Of a stretch of 54,252 nucleotides of DNA, positions 25,586-34,377 are shown in pieces. Where the stretch lies: assembly GCA_015660885.1 (NCBI GenBank), contig JACTUB010000018.1:1-54252 (forward strand), in the 5' to 3' direction. Made by a program: the position numbers and the translations under genes. How positions within the stretch are numbered: the stretch's first letter is position 1; every line of letters starts with the position of its first letter. This DNA comes from Methanoregulaceae archaeon (lineage in GTDB: Archaea; Halobacteriota; Methanomicrobia; Methanomicrobiales; Methanospirillaceae). Under the pieces are notes generated by a model that saw only the letters and a program-made list of their open reading frames with translations, was not told the DNA's origin and did no database searches.

Positions 25586-25936
25586 ATGAGAGAATTTATT
25601 CAGGTCGCAGCAATAACTGACCTGAAAAATGGCAGCATGAAAAAGATCCGTGCCGGAGGGCAGGATCTCCTGCTCGCCAGAGTCGGGGACAGGTACTACT
25701 GCATGGACGCATTTTGTCCTCATCTCGGCGGGGATCTTTCAGAGGGCACACTTGCCGGGACAATCCTTACCTGTCCGCTGCACCATTCACAATTTGATAT
25801 CTCTGATGGGCATGTCCTGCGATGGACGGATCTTGCCGGTATTGTATTAGCCGCGGCAAAGAACCAGCGACCACCACGACCACTCGGTACCTACCCGGTA
25901 AAAATCGAAGGCAAGGCTGTTTTAGTAGAGAAGTAA
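25586..25936 (+). CDS. Rieske [2Fe-2S] domain protein, 116 aa
   Basis: Start at 25586 (MREFIQVAAITDLKNGSMKK), with GGAGG about 9 nt upstream; the in-frame upstream ATG at 25478 was rejected as it adds a non-conserved tail. Cluster ligands are intact: CPH (Cys44, His46) and CPLHH (Cys63, His66), within DAFCPHLGGDLSEG and TCPLHHSQFDISDGH. This length and motif pair match small, soluble Rieske ferredoxins, which pass electrons to oxygenase- or reductase-type partners; no partner gene is adjacent. Expected to be cytoplasmic. Confidence 0.96.
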   Translation: MREFIQVAAITDLKNGSMKKIRAGGQDLLLARVGDRYYCMDAFCPHLGGDLSEGTLAGTILTCPLHHSQFDISDGHVLRWTDLAGIVLAAAKNQRPPRPLGTYPVKIEGKAVLVEK

Positions 25937-26200
25937 TTCATCGGGTGAACACCCGCTGGAACACCGGTCATTGGTAAAGAATGAACCACCCCTGTCTCTG
26001 CTGATCCGAGCGGTGTCCTGATAAAGGAGCATGTTTCTTCTCCTCGATCAGTATATCATCACTTCATGAGGCATGCATCACTGGTGATTGTCTGCCACAG
26101 GGATTCTGGTTATATCTGTTCCTCAAAACCAACTATCCCGTATGATAATCGATACCGATGATAAGTACGGATAATCTGAAATTATGAGAGAATTGTGGAA

Positions 26201-26614
26201 TTATCTTTTCCAGACGTCCATGCTCATCATGTTTTGCCCATGATACACGATTTCTGCGGCAATAAATTTCAAGACTACGAAATCCGGATTATCCACTGAC
26301 CTGAAATACTGCTCAAACATCGGGTTCCAGTATTTCTTTTTCGTTGCCAGATCTTCATGAATTTCCGCTTTTGCCCGGATCTCAACGTAAGGATCGGAGA
26401 ACTCTTTACCCGACCAGATCGCGATAGCAGTATTGGGATTCTTACTGAGCTGTTCGACTTTTTTCGAACTCTTCATGGTTCCCCCGACAAAGGTCATATC
26501 CGGAAATCCGTTGAGCACCATAAATCGTACTGCAGGTAAACCCCCGGCAAGGGTAGCCACGGCAGCCGGGTGGGGGCCTCCGACTACTTCAAGAATCTTC
26601 TCCTTGAGTGCCAT
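26201..26614 (-). CDS. Pyridoxamine 5'-phosphate oxidase-like flavin-binding protein, 137 aa
   Basis: Reads MALKEKILEVVGGPHPAAVA and has the PNPOx-like split-barrel pattern: AAVATLAGGLPAVRFM, DMTFVGGTMKSSKKVEQLSK, NPNTAIAIWSGKEFSDPYVE, and C-terminal VVLKFIAAEIVYHGQNM. Members bind FMN or F420 at a homodimer interface and act as reductases or general stress proteins; the true pyridoxamine oxidase is longer. In a methanogen, an F420/FMN-dependent reductase role is plausible but not shown by the sequence. Standalone gene. Confidence 0.88.
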   Translation of the reverse strand: MALKEKILEVVGGPHPAAVATLAGGLPAVRFMVLNGFPDMTFVGGTMKSSKKVEQLSKNPNTAIAIWSGKEFSDPYVEIRAKAEIHEDLATKKKYWNPMFEQYFRSVDNPDFVVLKFIAAEIVYHGQNMMSMDVWKR

Positions 26615-26889
26615 GGTGATGTATTAGAGCAGATGATCTTGTTAAAAGTAACCATAACTGCAAAATAACGGCGGTGAATACGTTTCAGGCTGCCCATCAC
26701 TTATCCAATGAATCGCCTTGGGTTGCTTTTTCTGCCGGACGGTAATACGGGAGGACAATACGCCGGATCCTGACCCACACCCGTTAATTGTTATTGCCAT
26801 CCCGGAAAAAAGAGCGCCAAGATTCGCGATCACCGTTCTTTATCATTATAAAAAAAGGTTTTCGGCCGGATTATTGGATAAAACACGGG

Positions 26890-27441
26890 TCAGGAGTCAC
26901 CCGGTTCCTGCACAATAACAGTAAAATTCCCTTCCCAGCCCAGTGTCAATTCCGAACTTCCCCAAACCCGGCCTGACGATTTATTCCGTGCTGTGACCGA
27001 GATGATGACCGGATCGCGGGTTGATGATACGGGATCAGTAAACGACCAGTAGATCGTTTCCCCGTGGCTGATGGCAGGTTGCGGGAGACTGCTGATGGTA
27101 TTATTGGGCGTTCCCCATGAGAGGAACTCCCCGTAACTTGCATTCCATGCAAACTCTGCATCCGCCGGGTTAAACCCGCTGGTATTCGGCATAAGCCTGA
27201 TGCCAGGGGTCGAGGACATGGAGGGTGAGTACCTGTGCGGAGTGGCTTCAATCCGGACGGATGGGGGGATTGTTACCGGGCAGACACCGGTATCGGCAGA
27301 ACATGTTGGCGGGATTTCAGGACTGGTGTTTTTATCAGATGGAGCTGAGCACCCTGCAAGCATCAGAAGTACGGTAAGGATAATCAGAGCTGAAAGGAAT
27401 GCAATGGTTAGTGTGGATTGTATCTGGTTCCTGTCTGACAT
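26890..27441 (-). CDS. Lipoprotein with Ig-like domain, 183 aa
   Basis: The signal segment IAFLSALIILTVLLMLAGC ends in a lipobox (LAGC). A Pro/Ser/Thr-rich linker with CSADTGVCPV may hold a disulphide. The folded part (about 70-183) is beta-rich: SVRIEATPHRYSPSMSSTPG, FAWNASYGEFLSWGTPN, IYWSFTDPVSSTRDPVIISV, ending LGWEGNFTVIVQEPG. The alternating strands look like an Ig/PKD-type domain. Probably exposed on the cell surface. No close family name recognised; similar in style to the other lipoproteins of this window. Standalone on the minus strand. Confidence 0.82.
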   Translation of the reverse strand: MSDRNQIQSTLTIAFLSALIILTVLLMLAGCSAPSDKNTSPEIPPTCSADTGVCPVTIPPSVRIEATPHRYSPSMSSTPGIRLMPNTSGFNPADAEFAWNASYGEFLSWGTPNNTISSLPQPAISHGETIYWSFTDPVSSTRDPVIISVTARNKSSGRVWGSSELTLGWEGNFTVIVQEPGDS

Positions 27442-27745
27442 TGAATTATCTCCCGGGTATATATCGTAGCAGCTCTATGCACCCGGTACTGATGTTGGCT
27501 TCTACCCTTAAAATACATCATGGGTGCTCTCAAAAAAGATGTTCATCTATCAGGACCAGGTACATATCATTACAGTTGATGGGGTAAACGACGGATCAGG
27601 TGAATAACGAGGATCTTTATTTCTTCCTCCGGTCCAAAACCCCTGTTCAAAACGGATTATGTCTGTTCATAGACGAATGCTGTACTCCGGATACCAGGTA
27701 AAAAAAGTACGACGGGTAAAAAAAGATACATGGTCGTTATAAAAA
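27442..27745. other. Intergenic region between two lipoprotein genes
   Basis: No gene; only short frames without features. It contains the promoter of the 183-aa lipoprotein and the end region of the 122-aa lipoprotein. Confidence 0.4.
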
Positions 27746-28114
27746 TTATTTTCCAAACGCAAAATCCACCTGGTACTCCTGTGTGCATTCGCCATCAAGG
27801 ATTGTCTCATACGTCCGGGTTTCTCCTGTGCCAACAGGCCCGATAAAAATGGACCGTGAGTCACGGATCGTACCGGTTCCGGTATTTACCAGGTTGAGGT
27901 TCAGCAGCACTGCATCCAACGATGTGTTCCCGGCATTGTACACGTATCCGGTCACCCGTTCATAACAGCCTTGTCCCGGTGACCACCCAACAGAATATTC
28001 ATAATGGGAATGAAGTGCACCCTGTGCACTTTCGCGAACTACCGGGCTGCTGAGGCACCCGGAGAGAGCGACAAGAATGATCACCAGCACAGAAATTACA
28101 ACAATTTGTTTCAT
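27746..28114 (-). CDS. Lipoprotein with FxLYD-like domain, 122 aa
   Basis: MKQIVVISVLVIILVALSGC is a lipoprotein signal with lipobox LSGC at Cys20. The mature part is a compact beta domain: VTGYVYNAGNTSLDAVLLNL, LNLVNTGTGTIRDSRSIFIG, and TRTYETILDGECTQEYQVDF. The pattern (V-x-G-x-V-x-N-x-G-N-x-S, then x-V-L-L-N-L-x-L ... I-x-D-S-R-S ... G-E-T-R-T-Y-E) is typical of FxLYD-type domains found in archaeal and bacterial surface lipoproteins. The two cysteines may pair. It precedes, on the same strand, the two-helix gene by 36 bp, but that gene seems to have its own promoter. Confidence 0.85.
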   Translation of the reverse strand: MKQIVVISVLVIILVALSGCLSSPVVRESAQGALHSHYEYSVGWSPGQGCYERVTGYVYNAGNTSLDAVLLNLNLVNTGTGTIRDSRSIFIGPVGTGETRTYETILDGECTQEYQVDFAFGK

Positions 28115-28150
28115 GAATCGGACCTTCCAACAACTCCTGAAATCATTTTC

Positions 28151-28363
28151 CTACCATCCAAAGAACCATACCATGGCAAGCGTGGCATGGACGAGAGCGA
28201 TCACAATGGTCAGCCGTGCGAGATTCACATGCCAGGTAAACGGGATGTCACCTTTCCCTTTCATGATCAGGAACCCGACCACGGCAGTGCTGATAAGGCA
28301 GAGGAACAGGATTGCCCCGGCAGCCATGACGACCGGAAGGGTAATCCAGGTAGATAATACCAT
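28151..28363 (-). CDS. Two-helix membrane protein with His-x13-His, 70 aa
   Basis: Reads MVLSTWITLPVVMAAGAILF. Two membrane helices: about 8-34 (VVMAAGAILFLCLISTAVVG) and about 46-68 (VNLARLTIVIALVHATLAMV). His45 (TWHVNLAR) and His59 (LVHATLA) lie 14 apart on or next to helix 2, the spacing found in cytochrome b-type and ferric-reductase-like membrane domains. The protein is far shorter than those families, so it could be a remnant or a minimal member. Promoter data support an expressed gene: see the TATA box at 28385-28393. Confidence 0.7.
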   Translation of the reverse strand: MVLSTWITLPVVMAAGAILFLCLISTAVVGFLIMKGKGDIPFTWHVNLARLTIVIALVHATLAMVWFFGW

Positions 28364-28384
28364 GTACAGTCGTTATGTTCATCG

Positions 28385-28393
28385 CTTATATAG
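28385..28393 (-). promoter_or_regulatory. TATA box of the two-helix gene, implying a leaderless mRNA
   Basis: The minus strand reads CTATATAAG here. Its centre (about 28389) is 26 nt upstream of the ATG at 28363, the normal archaeal distance to the transcription start. The start codon would therefore be the first or nearly first codon of the mRNA. Confidence 0.5.
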
Positions 28394-28408
28394 ATATCAC
28401 GGAGCATG

Positions 28409-28660
28409 ATCACCAGCAGGAGGTATTTGGCGGCGTGAGAGCGAATGCGGCAGAGGAAACCACGCTGCATTTCCCGTTCATGCACCAGTACCTGCCGGCA
28501 CTAGGTCGATCGGTCCCTGGCAGAAATTTACGCACAGCAGGGTACAGACCTCTTTGTCTGTCTTGTTGATACAGCTCGCCGGAGGGCAGCACCCGGCAGG
28601 CACACAGTCATCATCAGTTACGCAATCCCGAGCATGGAATTGGATTTGGTAATACAGCAC
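28409..28660 (-). pseudogene. Frameshifted Cys-rich small protein gene
   Basis: The frame from the ATG at 28660 reads MLYYQIQFHARDCVTDDDCV, with CVPAGCCPPASCIN and TLLCVNFCQGPID, then fails. A shift of the frame near 28500 continues as YWCMNGKCSVVSSAAF to a stop at about 28410. Joined, the Cys pattern (D-C-V-x-A-x-C-C-x-P-x-S-C-I-N-K ... C-x-N-G-K-C-S-V-V) is that of small secreted disulphide-rich proteins. No signal peptide precedes it, so the N-terminus is also missing or replaced. Hence a truncated and frameshifted remnant. Confidence 0.6.
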
Positions 28661-28670
28661 TATCGCAACA
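28645..28670. repeat. Dispersed 26-nt repeat, copy 2
   Basis: Matches 23716-23741 with one mismatch (TTTGGTAATACAGCACTATC then GCAACA). It overlaps the start of the Cys-rich pseudogene, which suggests the ATG at 28660 lies in repeat sequence joined to the gene fragment. Confidence 0.7.
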
Positions 28671-28723
28671 AGAGGATGCTATACTATCACGGGGGCGAAG
28701 CCCTCAGGTTATGTCTTCAAACT

Positions 28724-30295
28724 TTACCGCGACCGGGTTGCCTGTCCAGGCGCCTTTTTGCTCCGCAGCAGTTTATGGTACGTGATAGCAAACCGGTGGG
28801 CTTCATCACGGATTTCCTGAATATACCGCAACGCCATTCCTTTCGGATCGAGACGGCGCGGGAGCATCTCGCCGGGCACGTATAGTTCCTCTTCACGCTT
28901 TGCAATCGCGATCACGGGTATAGCGAGGTCAAGATCCTGTAAAACTTCCCGGGCAGCGGACAACTGGCCTTTTCCACCGTCGATGATAATCAGGTCGGGA
29001 AGATCTGTGTTCTCTTCAAGGAGGCGGTGATACCGGCGTTTTACAATCTCCGCGATCGAGGCAAAGTCATCGATGCCCTCGATCGTTTTGATCTTGAACC
29101 TGCGGTAGTTCTTCTTGTCCGGCATACCGTTACGAAACTGCACCATCGATCCAACCATAGACGTTCCCGAGAGGTGCGAGATATCAAAACACTCGATCAC
29201 CTCAGGAGAATCGGGAAGATCGAGAGCTACCTGGAGGTCCCGGACTTTCAGCTCGTTTTTCAGGAATGCCTGTTCGATGTTCTTCTCCACCAGCTCAAGG
29301 AGCTTTTTCTTCTCGCCTATTTTTGGCACGGTCACCTGCACGTTCCTGCCCTTTAGCTCCGCAAGGTAACCTGACAGCGCCTCGTCAACCTCGTGAGGGA
29401 GGATCAGCTCTGCGGGCGGCATGCGATCAGCATAGTACTGCACGAGAAACTCCTCGAAGAAGTCCTCGCGGTTATCAAAGGAATATTCCTGCTTGCCGGA
29501 AAGCAGCCCCTTCTCCACGGAAAATACCATCAGGAACACCGTATCGTCTGCTATCGTATAAGTAATGATATCCTGGTCCGTCTCCTTCGGCCGCTCAACA
29601 TGCTGGTGTTCAGTAAGGTGTTCGATTGCACCGATCTGGTTGCGGAGGAGAAGTGCCCGCTCGTAATCCTGGGAAGCCGAGTATCCCGCCATCTCCGATC
29701 GCAGTGAAGCGAGCAGTTCCCCGCCTTTTCCCTTGAGCAGGGCCGCTGCCCGTTCAACCTGGGTGTGATAGTCCTCTTCGCTGATCAACCCGATACAGGG
29801 AGCGCTGCACGACTTCATATGGTACCGGAGACAGGCACGCTTAGGGAGTTTCCTGCATGAACGAAGGCGGAATACCCGCTTTATCACCCTGAGCAGGGCG
29901 TCGCGTTCCGCTGCGGAGACAAACGGTCCGAAATATGTCGCATCAGCGGTGCTCGTCCGCCGTGCAAAACCGATCCGGGGAAAGGGTTCTTTGGTCAGCT
30001 CGATATAGGCGAACCGCTTCGCGTCCTTTAAATCGATATTGTATTTCGGCTGGTGTTTTTTAATTAAGTTATTCTCCAGGAGCAGAGCCTCGGTCTCAGT
30101 GTTCGTCACCATCATACTCACTGACGCGATCCGGGCGATCAGGTTCATGGTCTTGGGATCATGGTCGGTTTTCTGGAAATAGCTCGTTACCCGTTTCCTG
30201 AGATTTTTTGCCTTCCCGATATAAATGATCGCACCGGCTTCGTCCGAGAAGAGGTAACATCCGGGATCGTCCGGGAGGGCTGCAGGGTCAATCAT
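28724..30295 (-). CDS. uvrC: Excinuclease ABC subunit C (UvrC), short form
   Basis: The start at 30295 (MIDPAALPDDPGCYLFSDEA) was preferred to 30514, which adds 73 unconserved residues. Domains: GIY-YIG endonuclease (about 10-90, GAIIYIGKAKNLRKRVTSYF), Cys-rich region (RACLRYHMKSCSAPC), UVR helix (SASQDYERALLLRNQIGAIE) and C-terminal RNase H-like nuclease (ECFDISHLSGTSMVGSMVQF, LPDLIIIDGGKGQLSAA). The C-terminal tandem helix-hairpin-helix of bacterial UvrC (about 600 residues) is missing: this protein is 523 residues and ends soon after AHRFAITYHKLLR. It makes the two incisions around a DNA lesion with UvrA/UvrB. Confidence 0.95.
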   Translation of the reverse strand: MIDPAALPDDPGCYLFSDEAGAIIYIGKAKNLRKRVTSYFQKTDHDPKTMNLIARIASVSMMVTNTETEALLLENNLIKKHQPKYNIDLKDAKRFAYIELTKEPFPRIGFARRTSTADATYFGPFVSAAERDALLRVIKRVFRLRSCRKLPKRACLRYHMKSCSAPCIGLISEEDYHTQVERAAALLKGKGGELLASLRSEMAGYSASQDYERALLLRNQIGAIEHLTEHQHVERPKETDQDIITYTIADDTVFLMVFSVEKGLLSGKQEYSFDNREDFFEEFLVQYYADRMPPAELILPHEVDEALSGYLAELKGRNVQVTVPKIGEKKKLLELVEKNIEQAFLKNELKVRDLQVALDLPDSPEVIECFDISHLSGTSMVGSMVQFRNGMPDKKNYRRFKIKTIEGIDDFASIAEIVKRRYHRLLEENTDLPDLIIIDGGKGQLSAAREVLQDLDLAIPVIAIAKREEELYVPGEMLPRRLDPKGMALRYIQEIRDEAHRFAITYHKLLRSKKAPGQATRSR

Positions 30296-30514
30296 CCTTG
30301 ATAGGGTATCAGAGTTATGGAACATAAGGAATGGGGATGAGGTAACACAAATCAAACGAGCGCGGGAGCGGAGAGCTTCACCCTGATATCGGGACAGGAG
30401 TCCGGGATGTGATCCGCGAATGTACATATATCGTGTTTGCATGCAATCGCTCTCCCGTTCCTGTACTCTTCTTCTTTCCCATGGTGCGTATGACAGGGCA
30501 GACAGGTAGTGCAA

Positions 30515-30550
30515 ATCTATTAATATTTATAAAAATATTCATATATTTTA
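30515..30550. promoter_or_regulatory. AT-rich promoter block, probably divergent (uvrC and small TPR gene)
   Basis: The plus strand contains ATATTTATAAAAAT (30523-30536), the minus strand the matching ATTTTTATAAATAT, so TATA boxes can be read both ways. The plus-strand start would be near 30560, 30-35 nt before the ATG at 30593. The uvrC mRNA would have a leader of about 200 nt. Confidence 0.4.
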
Positions 30551-30592
30551 GCCGCTTTTTCTGGTCGGGGGTTCAATAGCGGGGGGTGCGGT

Positions 30593-30865
30593 ATGGGATG
30601 GAAATATATCTATGTGAAAGGAATACCGATAGAGGCGCAATACCTCTACAAGAAAGCGATGGAGATGTACAGTCTGGGAAAAACTGAAAGTGCACTGAAA
30701 TACCTCAAACAGACATTGGTGATTGCTCCCTGTTATTCAAAGGCACTCTTTAAAATGGGCACCTGCCTGGAAAAGCTTGGCCGGCATGATGAGGCAGCCG
30801 CACGATATGAACAGGCAATCCGGATTGAACCCGCATTAAAAAATATGCTGGGAAAAAAAAGTTAA
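30593..30865 (+). CDS. Small TPR protein, 90 aa
   Basis: Reads MGWKYIYVKGIPIEAQYLYK. Residues about 15-80 form two TPR units: AMEMYSLGKTESALKYLKQT and CYSKALFKMGTCLEKLGRHD, EAAARYEQAIRIEPALKN. Small size suggests a partner-binding adaptor. It sits in the gap between divergent uvrC and convergent uvrA (33 bp from the uvrA stop), but no link to repair is implied by the sequence. The TPR consensus differs from the K-Y-E-E-A-I type at 1-6 kb, so it is not part of that family expansion. Confidence 0.85.
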   Translation: MGWKYIYVKGIPIEAQYLYKKAMEMYSLGKTESALKYLKQTLVIAPCYSKALFKMGTCLEKLGRHDEAAARYEQAIRIEPALKNMLGKKS

Positions 30866-30898
30866 TTATTTTAAAAGGGGATGTGGCGGGCAAAAAAA

Positions 30899-33706
30899 TT
30901 ATGCCTTTCCAAGTATTGGTTTTAAGAACTGACCGGTATAGCTTGTTGCTACATTCGCCACTTTTTCCGGCGTCCCGGTTGCTATAATTTCACCGCCGGC
31001 ATCACCACCATCCGGTCCGATATCGATAAGGTAGTCGGCCGATTTAATTACATCAAGGTTATGTTCAATGACGATGACCGTGTTGCCCTTTGAGACAAGA
31101 TCATCGAGCACCTTGATCAGTTTCTTTGTATCATCGAAATGGAGCCCGGTGGTCGGCTCGTCCAGCAGATACAGGGTTTTGCCGGTCGCACGCTTGGCAA
31201 GCTCCCGCGTGAGTTTGATCCGCTGGGCTTCTCCGCCAGAGAGCGTGGTTGAACTCTGGCCGAGCTTGATATAATCAAGACCGACCCGGGAAAGTGTCTC
31301 GAGCTTGTTCCTGACAGACGGGATGTTCTCGAAGAGCTTCATCGCTTCCTCAACACTCATGGCCAGCACGTCGGCAATTGATTTTCCCTTGTATTTCACC
31401 TCGAGGGTCTCGCGGTTGTAACGTGTTCCTTTGCACTCCTCGCACTCGATATAGACATCCGGCAGGAAGTTCATCTCGATCCGGATCAGCCCGTCACCCT
31501 CGCATGCCTCGCACCTGCCGCCCCGTATGTTGAACGAGAACCTTCCCGGCTTGTAACCCCGTATCTTTGCCTCTTTTGTCTGGGCAAAAACTGCACGTAT
31601 CTCATCAAAGACCTTGGTGTAGGTCGCCGGGTTGCTCCGTGGAGTCTTACCTATCGGGGACTGGTCGATCACGATTACCTTGTCGATCTCTGCATCAAAG
31701 ATGATACCATCGTGCCTGCCCGCCTGATCCCGCGACTGGTGGAGGATCTGCATCATGCCCTTGTAGAGTGTTTCATAGACGAGCGTGGATTTCCCACTCC
31801 CGGAGACCCCGGTAATTACCGTGAGCACTCCGATCGGGAACTTTGCATTGATATTTTTGAGGTTGTTCTCCCGGCAGCCTTTCACCGTGATATACCTCTT
31901 TGATTCCCGGCGTTTCGCCGGGATTTCGATCTGTTTTGCTCCGTTGAGGTACTGCCCGGTGAGGGATTTTTTGTTCTTTTCGATCTGTGCGGGTGTCCCT
32001 TCTGCCACCACTGCACCGCCATGGAGCCCGGCACCGGGCCCCATATCGATCACATGGTCGGCCGAGCGGATCATGTCCTCATCATGCTCAACAACGATGA
32101 GCGTGTTACCGAGATCGCGGAGCGTCCGCAACGTACTGATAAGTTTGCGGTTGTCCCGCTGGTGGAGCCCGATGGATGGTTCATCCAGCACATAGAGGAC
32201 TCCCATCAGGTTCGATCCGATCTGGGTAGCGAGCCGGATTCTTTGAGCCTCCCCGCCAGAGAGCGTACCGGCATTCCGCGAGAGTGTCAGGTAGCCAAGG
32301 CCTACTTTTTCTAAAAATTCCAGACGCGAACGGATCTCTTTGATGATCTGTTTTGCGATCTCCGCTTCCCTGTCAGTAAGATCGAGATGGGCAAAGAACG
32401 CGACGGAATCGCTGACCGAAAGATCCGTCACATCTATGATGGATTTCCCGCTTATCCGCACTGCAAGCACCTTGTCCTTGAGCCGCCGCCCCTTGCATGC
32501 CGGGCAGTCAGAGACCCGCATATATCCTTCAAGTTCGCGCTTGCGGTAATCGGACTGGGTCTGGGAATACAGGCGGGCGGTCTGGGGAAGTAATCCTTCC
32601 CATTCACCGGTATGTGACCAGTGGGCATCCCCGTTCTTCATCCTCATCGAGAACTTCATTCGCTGGGATGAGCCGTACATAAGGGCGTTGTACTGCTCCT
32701 CCGAAAGGTCTCTGATCGGCGTAAGTACATCAAACCCGAAGTGCTTTGCGACCGTCGCGAGATACTGCCCCCGGAAGCCGTCCATCGGGTTGCGGTACGG
32801 GGCGACGGCACCGTCTGCGATACAGCGGTTCCTGTCAGGAATGATCAGGTCAGGGTCAAACTCCATCTTTACACCAAGGCCATGACACTCTTCACAAGCG
32901 CCAAACGGGCTGTTGAACGAGAACATTCTTGGCTGGAGCTCCTCAAAGGCGATACCACAGACCGGGCAGGCCATAAGGGATGAATAGGTCGATTCTTTTT
33001 CCGTTTCGTCAACGACAAGAACAAGACCTTCGGATTTCTTCAGGGCATTCTCCACTGCCTCGGAAAGGCGTGAGCGGTCTGCAGTGTCCAGGCGGTCGAT
33101 CACGACCTCGATGTCCTGTTTTTTATACCGGTCAAGATTGATCTCTTCATCGGTACGGGTGATCTTTTTATTCACCCGGACCCGGGCGTAGCCCTCTTTG
33201 TTCAGATCACGGAGAAGCTGCTGGTATGTCCCTTTCTTCTGGCGGACAATGGGTGATAGAATCGTGACCATGCCGGGATGTTCTATGGTGATCTGATCAG
33301 CGATCCGGTCAGGGGTCTGAGAAGCGATTGGGATATTGTGCTCCGGACAATAGGGCGTCCCGATGCGTGCGAAGAGGAGACGGAGATAATCGTAGATTTC
33401 GGTAGTAGTTCCGACTGTGCTTCGGGGATTTTTGGAGGTAGTCTTCTGCTCAATGGAAATTGCCGGGGAGAGCCCTTCGATACTGTCCACGTCCGGCTTA
33501 TGCATGAGGCCAAGGAACTGCCGGGCATAGGTGGAGAGCGACTCGACATAGCGTCGTTGCCCTTCAGCGTAGAGTGTATCGAACGCGAGTGTTGATTTAC
33601 CGGAGCCTGAAACCCCGGTGATCACCACAAGCTTGTCGCGGGGGATCTCGACGCTGATATTTTTTAAATTATGCTGGCGTGCGCCTTTGATGATGATATT
33701 CTTCAT
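30899..33706 (-). CDS. uvrA: Excinuclease ABC subunit A (UvrA)
   Basis: 935 residues from [20 protein letters not shown]. Two ABC ATPase modules: Walker A in [19 protein letters not shown] and again in [18 protein letters not shown]; signature LSGGEAQRI twice ([38 protein letters not shown]). Zinc modules with CPVCG, CEECHG and CPACKG in the first half and [20 protein letters not shown] in the second. It scans DNA for damage and loads UvrB. uvrB is not in this window; uvrC lies 600 bp downstream on the same strand, with the small TPR gene between in the other direction. Confidence 0.98.
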   Translation of the reverse strand: MKNIIIKGARQHNLKNISVEIPRDKLVVITGVSGSGKSTLAFDTLYAEGQRRYVESLSTYARQFLGLMHKPDVDSIEGLSPAISIEQKTTSKNPRSTVGTTTEIYDYLRLLFARIGTPYCPEHNIPIASQTPDRIADQITIEHPGMVTILSPIVRQKKGTYQQLLRDLNKEGYARVRVNKKITRTDEEINLDRYKKQDIEVVIDRLDTADRSRLSEAVENALKKSEGLVLVVDETEKESTYSSLMACPVCGIAFEELQPRMFSFNSPFGACEECHGLGVKMEFDPDLIIPDRNRCIADGAVAPYRNPMDGFRGQYLATVAKHFGFDVLTPIRDLSEEQYNALMYGSSQRMKFSMRMKNGDAHWSHTGEWEGLLPQTARLYSQTQSDYRKRELEGYMRVSDCPACKGRRLKDKVLAVRISGKSIIDVTDLSVSDSVAFFAHLDLTDREAEIAKQIIKEIRSRLEFLEKVGLGYLTLSRNAGTLSGGEAQRIRLATQIGSNLMGVLYVLDEPSIGLHQRDNRKLISTLRTLRDLGNTLIVVEHDEDMIRSADHVIDMGPGAGLHGGAVVAEGTPAQIEKNKKSLTGQYLNGAKQIEIPAKRRESKRYITVKGCRENNLKNINAKFPIGVLTVITGVSGSGKSTLVYETLYKGMMQILHQSRDQAGRHDGIIFDAEIDKVIVIDQSPIGKTPRSNPATYTKVFDEIRAVFAQTKEAKIRGYKPGRFSFNIRGGRCEACEGDGLIRIEMNFLPDVYIECEECKGTRYNRETLEVKYKGKSIADVLAMSVEEAMKLFENIPSVRNKLETLSRVGLDYIKLGQSSTTLSGGEAQRIKLTRELAKRATGKTLYLLDEPTTGLHFDDTKKLIKVLDDLVSKGNTVIVIEHNLDVIKSADYLIDIGPDGGDAGGEIIATGTPEKVANVATSYTGQFLKPILGKA

Positions 33707-33734
33707 GCTGTTGTGTGCTATACTTCGGCGCCTG

Positions 33735-33751
33735 CATTTAAAGATATAAGG
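33735..33751 (-). promoter_or_regulatory. TATA box upstream of uvrA
   Basis: The minus strand reads CTTATATCTTTAAATGC, with the TTTAAAT core about 33-40 nt upstream of the uvrA ATG at 33706. This fits a transcription start a few bases before the start codon. Confidence 0.4.
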
Positions 33752-33913
33752 ATTGTGCTAGCTGAAAGTGTAATTTACAAGGTCGGAAAGGGGATGATGG
33801 AAGACCCGCACAGGATCGTGAAGCTGGGGTGTGGTGAAACTATTTTTTGAGAATTATAGGAACGTTCATTTTAATGGTGAATACGGATCTTTCATGGCAA
33901 TTGATGATACTAC

Positions 33914-34108
33914 GTGGGACAAAATGCGTTTCTATTAGTGATTTATCTCATTATTGCAATTATCGCACGTATTCTTGCATGTATAACCCGTGCAGATTTT
34001 AATGTTAAAATTGGATTGGCCGGCGTGGGATTTGCAGTTACAGCATTCGCGTTCTCTCTTGGTTCCTCTGTGAAAACCGATAGTGAAATCAGAAAATTGA
34101 GGAAGTAA
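33914..34108 (+). CDS. Small membrane protein, 64 aa, GTG start
   Basis: GTG at 33914; reads VGQNAFLLVIYLIIAIIARI (first residue is Met in the protein), then KIGLAGVGFAVTAFAFSLGS and a charged tail KTDSEIRKLRK. Two membrane helices. No clear ribosome-binding site, and a second frame from an ATG at 33895 stops early. It lies next to a duplicated downstream sequence (34116-34174) also found after the pseudogene at 35208. Coding status moderate. Confidence 0.45.
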   Translation: MGQNAFLLVIYLIIAIIARILACITRADFNVKIGLAGVGFAVTAFAFSLGSSVKTDSEIRKLRK

Positions 34109-34115
34109 TTCTTTA

Positions 34116-34174
34116 TTCAGCTGCCGCATACTTTCGGCCACCAAGGAAGAGATCCGCCAGCAGAACGCAAATGG
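34116..34174. repeat. Duplicated coding-like debris, copy 1 (partner at 35391-35448)
   Basis: Both copies share GCCGCAT-CTTTC, AGATC, CCA-CAGA and ATGG in order. In matching frames they read K-E-E-I-R-Q-Q-N and K-R-E-I-Y-Q-Q-K, suggesting remnants of the same protein. The spacing between copies is 1275 bp. Confidence 0.55.
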
Positions 34175-34267
34175 AAAAAAAGGATTTGAATGGTTTTTAG
34201 GATATTATGATGACCCGCCGTTGTTCTGACAATATGGCGGTGATATTGTTGTTCTGTGAGGAGTCAG

Positions 34268-34357
34268 TTAGAAGGTGATCGACGTACCATTGACCACCCC
34301 CTGCCACCCAGCGTTGGTGCTGGTAATGGAGAACGCATTTGTTTCCCGGTTATTCAT
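34268..34357 (-). CDS. Possible mini-gene, 29 aa
   Basis: ATG at 34357 with GAGG about 7 nt upstream; reads MNNRETNAFSITSTNAGWQG and ends VVNGTSITF. The ribosome-binding site begins right after the stop of the 53-aa frame at 34378, as expected for a two-gene operon. Too short for family assignment; could be a truncated gene. The C-terminal V-V-N-G-T-x-I-T-F is beta-strand-like. Confidence 0.35.
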   Translation of the reverse strand: MNNRETNAFSITSTNAGWQGVVNGTSITF

Positions 34358-34377
34358 TTTATTTCCTCTGCTGTCAG

